DNA from: Balanoglossus misakiensis
Taxonomy: Eukaryota > Hemichordata
Direction: 5' to 3'
NCBI GenBank assembly: GCA_040954595.2
Contig: CM082586.2
Coordinates: 10,850,001-10,914,000 of the forward strand
Length of the DNA stretch: 64,000 bases
Position numbers and translations under genes: made by a program. Below the pieces are notes generated by a model, which worked only from the letters and a program-made list of their open reading frames with translations, made no database searches and was not told where the DNA came from. Each line of letters starts with the position of its first letter. Positions within the stretch are counted from its first letter, which is position 1. Below are positions 58,890 to 64,000 of this stretch, one piece after another.

Positions 58890-60380
58890 TATCTCATTTA
58901 ATATGATGCTTCTGTCACATTTGGCATTTACTGTCGCATAAACAATGACCAAACCGACTCGACTGCGTTTGGATGCACGATGGACTTAAGAGTGAATCCA
59001 TCGGTGTTTACCGGCCAAAACAAAACCGTTTGATTTCTTTAACACTGTTGCAACAAGTGAGACCCTAGTACATGTAGTATATAAATCAGAAGTCCGGTGC
59101 ATGTTTGCCAGTGACACCTACCACAAAATGGTATCGCCCAAATAATGTTGGGCGCGCCCGTGGAAGTTATAAGCCCGGCGCTTTTTCCTCATGATTAATA
59201 AAACAGTTAACACAACATTGGAAATTCAGCCAATTTGTCCCTGTTTTGTAGAAATAGTGCGAGCTATACATGGCGAAAAGTTTTTCAAAAAATAGATCAA
59301 AATGGGAATTCAAATTAGTGAATATTATTGGCACTTACAGAGTTTTAATTCAAAATAGAGGATTCATTCCAATGAATATGCAAGTCAAGAAGTCACATAG
59401 GGATCATGACAATGACCTATTGATCATGTCATGATGATTATGTACAAGAGAGAAGTAAAAAACTGGTTATTGCTTGAATTTCATGTTTCTTTTTAATCAG
59501 ATGTAGTCAACAGTCTTTCAACAAGTCTATAACATGATTTTGAAATGATTTTCAAAAGTACACAATTCCATACGAAAATGTTACTTTAAGATTTGTAAAT
59601 TTTTCTGTATATTTGAGTTCACGTGCATAGGCTGACTCAAACATTCTTTGCATCAACATTTACCGTCCTTTCAAAAATCTTGCCTGTAGTCCAGGTTTTA
59701 CATTTGCACTTAATAGCATTATAACACCATCATGTCATCCACATGTTACCCTCACAGCCAGTCACTGTGTGTATATTGTGATTCATGAAGTACATGTAGT
59801 GCTACATATTTTTTGTGGAGATGAGACACACACACACATAGCAACCGATAGACAGACTGCTTGATAATATGCTCTGACTGATCCCTAAAGCTGAAACTTG
59901 TATGTGTTTGTACATACAACACAAAGGAACTAAAAATAGGGCATTCACATAGGGACCATTGAAAGTTTTCTGAAACATCTCAACTCAAACATTGACATAA
60001 AAAATACTTTGTGAACAATTAAAGTCTTCCTGGAACGTTTCAGATTTGAGACGGTTTTGCCAGCCAGACCTGATCCGGTGTAATGATTAACACCTCTTCG
60101 CAACCCATTGTCTATGGGGCCGAGCCTCGCAGTGCCTATACATAAACTTTGTGTGTGTGGACACAAACGACTCAAAGGATTAATGCTCTGTGTTTACCAT
60201 AGGCAAATAGTGTCTCAAATTTTTCCCTGCCTGAACCTGGTATCTGAAATGTTTCTCATTTTACCCAGTGTAAACATGGTGAAAGACAAAATGTCCTATA
60301 CCTGTATAACATAGATCATAAATTTATAATACCAGGGTTTACTTGGTCTGATTGAAGCTCTGTAATTGGTTGAAGCAAGG
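58890..60380. other. No gene seen; one dispersed-repeat segment
   Basis: The 60130-60290 stretch matches 4817-4945 (ATAAACTTTG, GTGTGGACACAA, TTAATGCTCTGTGTTTACC, GGCAAATAGTGTCTC). The remainder shows no exon or terminal repeat that I can support. Confidence 0.5.
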
Positions 60381-60587
60381 GTTTTTATTACATATGTACC
60401 GTCGATTACTTGCACCGAGCGCGCGCGTAACATCGGTATTTGCACTCAGTGCAATACCAAAAACATTATGCTATACCTGTATGCAAATGAGTGGCCTGTT
60501 CACGAAACAAGCAATATCATTCCGCGGTCTCATTTCTTTCATTTTCGGTCTTTTTTTCAAAATGGGATGAACATATGTAATAAAAAC
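60381..60587. mobile_element. Element with GTTTTTATTACATATGT inverted ends
   Basis: A 17 bp perfect inverted repeat (60381-60397, 60571-60587) surrounds about 170 bp with CG-rich patches. It abuts the hairpin at 60587-60777. It is probably a small non-autonomous element or one arm of a composite. Confidence 0.55.
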
Positions 60588-60777
60588 AGAACCCCATGGC
60601 TCAATCGTGCAAGCACGGCGTACCGGTAGTATTTGCACTCGTGCTGGCGGTGTATTCTTGCTGCCCCCCGCACGAGCGACAGCGAGTGCGGGGGACGGGC
60701 ACAAGAATACACCGCCAGACACTCGATGCAAATACTACCGTTACGCCGTGCTTGCACGATCGAGCCATGGGGTTCTG
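60587..60777. mobile_element. 191 bp near-perfect palindrome
   Basis: The sequence CAGAACCCCATGGCTC...GAGCCATGGGGTTCTG is inverted with arms of about 90 bp. Examples are GTGCAAGCACGGCGTA with its complement, GTAGTATTTGCA with TGCAAATACTAC, and GTGTATTCTTG with CAAGAATACAC. Mismatches are few. A GC-rich centre, CCGCACGAGC...GCGAGTGCGGG, forms its own hairpin. Confidence 0.85.
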
Positions 60778-60861
60778 TCATAACATTCTCTACTAGAAGA
60801 CCTGAACAGTAAATAACTGAAATAAAATACACAAAAGAGAATGCATCTGAATAGAACACAA

Positions 60862-61402
60862 TTTATTAACTTGGATTGGTCATGGGCATCAGGGCGCTCT
60901 ACTTAAGAAATTCTAGAACATGTTTGTACAAGTGGCATTTTCATGAGCAGTGAGCAACGAGGCCTTTCTGGCATGTAATACTTAAAATCCAAACATCAGA
61001 TTTTTTATCACACAAAATCATATTATATATAATGACATTATAAATGGTGTGCGCTTATATTTGGTTACGGATTTAAAACCTCTTTGAGGAAAATTTTGCA
61101 GAGAGGTCTTGTATCTACAACCAAATAACCACTATGTTCATATCATTCAGATTGCTCAGTACTATCAGCGAGTTCACCAGTGGTTTCCAGAAATCTATAG
61201 GCTAAACATATGCCATTTTCATTGTGCCTCCCCCCATCTATTTCAATACAATAAATAATGGCTGGCTTGATTTTTCACCAGGACTTTTAAACAATAGTTT
61301 TTGTTAAGATATAGACAACATTCCAGATGTGTATGAAAACTCGAGGAAAATAATAACATTTGACCTGTCATCAGTTGTGAATTAATTAAATATTTTCATA
61401 AA
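60862..61402 (-). other. Probable 3' UTR of UBE2J1 with AATAAA at its end
   Basis: After the stop at 61403-61405 (minus strand) about 540 nt of AT-rich sequence follow. The minus-strand hexamer AATAAA sits at 60862-60867, the complement of TTTATT, and is the best candidate polyadenylation signal. A palindromic element begins about 85 bp beyond. Confidence 0.5.
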
Positions 61403-61977
61403 CTACACATTATAATCAAATTTAAACTCGTATGTAATGAATAATCGTCTCAACATAAGAGCTGCTAAGGCTAGACTCAACAGCACTATCAACACGAAAG
61501 AATTACTATTTTCTTGCTGACGTATCTGGCGATTATTCTGATTTGATAGTGTGTCGTTTCTTCTTCTGGGTTGCTCATACCCTTGCTGGCTGACATTTCT
61601 TTGTCGTATGTTTGTCTCTGTGGTAGCATTGTCATTGGCATTTCTCTGGGGGTGTTTTCTGTGTTGGCAGTTGCAGGTTCTGGTGCTAGGGGAGTGTTGA
61701 CATCTGCCTGGGGTGTTGCATCGGCTGGCGGTTGAACGGTGTTGTCGTTGTTCGATGCCGCATCTCTGTGTCGTGGCGGCTGTCCGGCTCCTGCAAACGC
61801 AGCGTACTGAGACACGAATGGGTTCGGGTATGACATCTGCTGGAAGTGTTGCTGGTATGCTGCGGCTGGATAGGGTGGGGGTTGTTGGTTCGCAGAAGCT
61901 ACAGGCTGGGGTGTGTTTGTGCTTGTGCTTGTTGTGGCAGTATCAGCAGAGGTTGCTATGCTTTTCTTTGTCTCTTC
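61403..61977 (-). CDS. UBE2J1: Last coding exon of a UBE2J1-type ER ubiquitin-conjugating enzyme E2 J1, with apparent frameshift
   Basis: UBE2J1/Ubc6 enzymes attach ubiquitin to misfolded ER proteins; a cytosolic E2 fold is followed by a linker and a single C-terminal membrane anchor. This exon (acceptor ATCCTCCACAG at 61978, phase 0) holds the linker and anchor; the E2 core exons lie beyond the window. One frame encodes a low-complexity linker rich in Ala, Thr, Pro, Gln (KKSIATSADTATTST, QQPPPYPAAAYQQHF). The next frame encodes QRNANDNATTETNIRQR, then the tail FVLIVLLSLALAALMLRRLF and ITYEFKFDYNV before TAG. That tail matches the family's LIV.LxLALAALxxRRxYxxxEYxFD pattern. The frames join if the G run at 61648-61652 had one more base. 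As written, the linker frame stops at 61489 without an anchor. The Met at 61836 is internal, not a start. Confidence 0.8.
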
Positions 61978-64000
61978 CTGTGGAGGATAAAAAGAACACA
62001 GTGTTTTTGCAAAGGTCGGGGAACACTGGTAATGGATTTGGGAACCCCGTTAATATTCCTATAACCTCCTAATATAACCACATTGATACACCCAGGGGAA
62101 CCCCGGTAAAATGACTGGGGAACTCTGGTAGACTGCCTGACCACTGTGACATTGGCCTTGTTCTGTTGTTTTAATTCGGAGTGACTGGGGTACTCCGGTA
62201 GATTTTATCTAGGTACCGCCCTTAACAAAAACACTAGAACAGAATCACAATTTGGAAGGCATGAGAGGCAAATACCATTTAAGGATGTACACGCACAACA
62301 TAAACTGATAAACAGTGCATGTGTGTCTGTTCCTGAAAGGATTACATCGATAATTGCCAGAAAACAAACTTCTACTATTGTCTTTTTCACGAAATTTTAC
62401 ACATAGCTCAGTCAAGTAAACGTAAATTCATTGGTCAAAAAAAATTATGTGGTCACCAAGCTCTATTATGAGATAAATTGCGTTAAAATCTTCGCCCATA
62501 GACAAACCATTGGTGAAAAATGCTGAGACAGCAAATTTCTTCTATTATCAACTAAATTCATGGCTCTGTATTTTTTTTAAAAAGGGCAATGACCCCTACA
62601 ATTTTTAACGAATTCTCATTATACATACACAGCATAATCCAAAAATCCACAATTAAAAGAATGACAATACTTTCAACGTGTATAATACCAGCATACACCT
62701 GTTTCAAGTCCAGTGTCCTAATACACCATCATCATGAATTGGAACTCAAAGCAAGGCCAATGAGCAAACCCAGATTGACAACTCATTACACCAGCAAAGT
62801 GGTTTCTTTATGGAAGTGGTGGTACCAATAAATACTTTATTCAAGGTAAGAATTTCTTATTGTAGCAGTATTTTCATTTCCATTCATGTTTTAAAGGCCT
62901 TTTTTGTAGATTCTGAGTTTCTATGCCAGACAAAGTATGATTATTTTTCCACTAATGCAGCCTGAATTAAAGTCAACATTTTTCACCATAGGTCTTTCTA
63001 TGTTATTTTTCTATAGGCATGGACACATTTAAGTTTATCTCAAAACTGAGCACAGTGGTGAGCCTACAACTTATATGAATCACTCAATTTAATTTCATTT
63101 GGATGAGTTATGAGTGAAACTTCTTAAAATTACAATAGTAGAAAAGGGTTTTCTATCAATTCTTAATGTTATCCTATGGGAAGAAACACATTCCATGAGC
63201 TCATACATGTAGTGTGTGCCATTCTTAACCCTTTCAGTATTATATGAATCAGATATAGAAGCTTGTTCAACGTCCCGTTGCGGCCAAGCCAATCAGATTG
63301 CACGTTATGTCAATCAAAACTGAAGGATACCTAAAGTTCTCTATAAGGCACCGTCTGATTGGTTTACTAGAGTTTTCAACGGGAGCTTCTATGGGAGTTG
63401 GTCAGATGTAGTGTGAGGCGACAGTATAAGAATACCGTACTGCGAAGTAAAAGACGTCGCCGTACCCTACATCTGATTTTAATCAGATTGTATGCACACA
63501 TAAGCTGGTTTAGAATACTGATAAACCCTGATGAAACAATCTCAGTAAAATATATACAGATGAGAATGAGAATGCAGTTAAAGTTAAATATACATTCGTT
63601 GTATCTTTTGGCTTTATTTCCAGTATTTTTGTTCTATGTAGCAAATGCGATTTCATGTTCTACTCCACACAGATTGTTACTTGTCAGCACAGAATGTATG
63701 TGTATAATGGCCATTGTCATTGTTGACAATAATTCATGGATTCTAGTCTGGACTTAAATTCCAATTTGGCACAATAACAATGCTGACCATACACATATAT
63801 GTTTCATCATGTTTCGGGAATTTGCACAAGAAACTGCTAAACAAAGATACTGAAAACATAGGAAAAAGGTAAAGGTAATGGAGCTTTAATTACAATTCAC
63901 ACTGTATACAAAATCCATGTAAAAATTCAAAATACTGGATTTGTCAGCTTCAACTGATATGAGGGTCACACAAGAAATTGCTAAAACGTCTCAGATCAAA
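61978..64000. other. Probable UBE2J1 intron; no further exon recognised
   Basis: No earlier E2 exon (catalytic Cys, HPN or PPxYP-like motifs) is seen on the minus strand up to the window end. The region includes a dispersed repeat at 62340-62690 and short inverted sequences near 63265-63475 (AGAAGCTTGTTCAACG with CAACGGGAGCTTCT; CAGATGTAG with CTACATCTG). Confidence 0.5.
62340..62690 (+). repeat. Dispersed repeat, copy 3 of 3
   Basis: It is close to 12131-12480 in sequence and order (AGAAAACAAACTTCTACTAT, CACATAGCTCAGTC, CCATAGACAAACCATTGGTG, TTCTATTATCAACTAAATT). Outside these three copies nothing similar was noticed in the window. Confidence 0.8.

Noticed and set aside
63398-63757. 119-codon + frame near the right edge
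   Set aside because: It has hydrophobic stretches but no family resemblance and no gene context. It is more likely a chance frame in the UBE2J1 intron.

Overview
This is an intron-rich, repeat-rich metazoan nuclear window. It holds short exons with GT-AG borders, extracellular CUB, sushi and EGF domains, many small palindromic DNA transposons, a LINE tail and long tandem arrays. The repeat style suggests a marine invertebrate, possibly a non-vertebrate deuterostome, but the sequence alone does not fix the species. Two genes are recognisable and neither is complete here.

Left part (about 4.5-12.7 kb, + strand): eleven consecutive exons of a CUB-CUB-CUB-sushi-sushi-sushi-EGF-EGF protein, a secreted or cell-surface mosaic protein. 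Splice phases agree across every junction. The 5' end lies outside the window, since the first exon seen starts in mid-CUB. The model carries two lesions: an in-frame TGA where a CUB domain should have its Trp (5151), and a further, frameshifted and truncated sushi exon cut off by a TTAA-flanked element (9485-9589). The last exon ends with a good donor at 12703, but no later exon is visible in the remaining 51 kb. The locus may be decaying, or one of its introns may be very long. Its introns are full of palindromic MITE-like elements, three of them crowded around one CUB exon.

Middle (13.56-30.67 kb): a 17 kb minisatellite of about 175 units, mainly 90 bp long with a 74 bp variant. It contains an 831 bp inverted-terminal-repeat element twice, at a spacing of 5237 bp, so part of the array was duplicated together with its transposon. 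The two edges of the array resemble the two halves of a palindromic element at 9.2-9.4 kb, which hints that the satellite grew inside a copy of it. Long open frames on both strands of the array are a by-product of the 90 bp period.

Right part (30.7-60.8 kb): no gene seen. It holds a tRNA-like fold, minisatellites, a LINE 3' end, a dispersed repeat whose copies end in a GGTCCCATGG palindrome, and two diverged copies of a multi-kb segmental duplication (39.2-44.8 and 47.4-51.3 kb). Comparing the copies gives true empty/filled site pairs for two transposons. A 4.1 kb giant inverted-repeat element lies at 54.4-58.5 kb.

Right edge (60.9-62.0 kb, - strand): the last coding exon and 3' UTR of a UBE2J1-type, tail-anchored ER ubiquitin-conjugating enzyme. 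An apparent 1-nt deletion in a run of five G separates the linker frame from the membrane-anchor frame. The two genes are convergent, and nothing in the window indicates a functional link between them.
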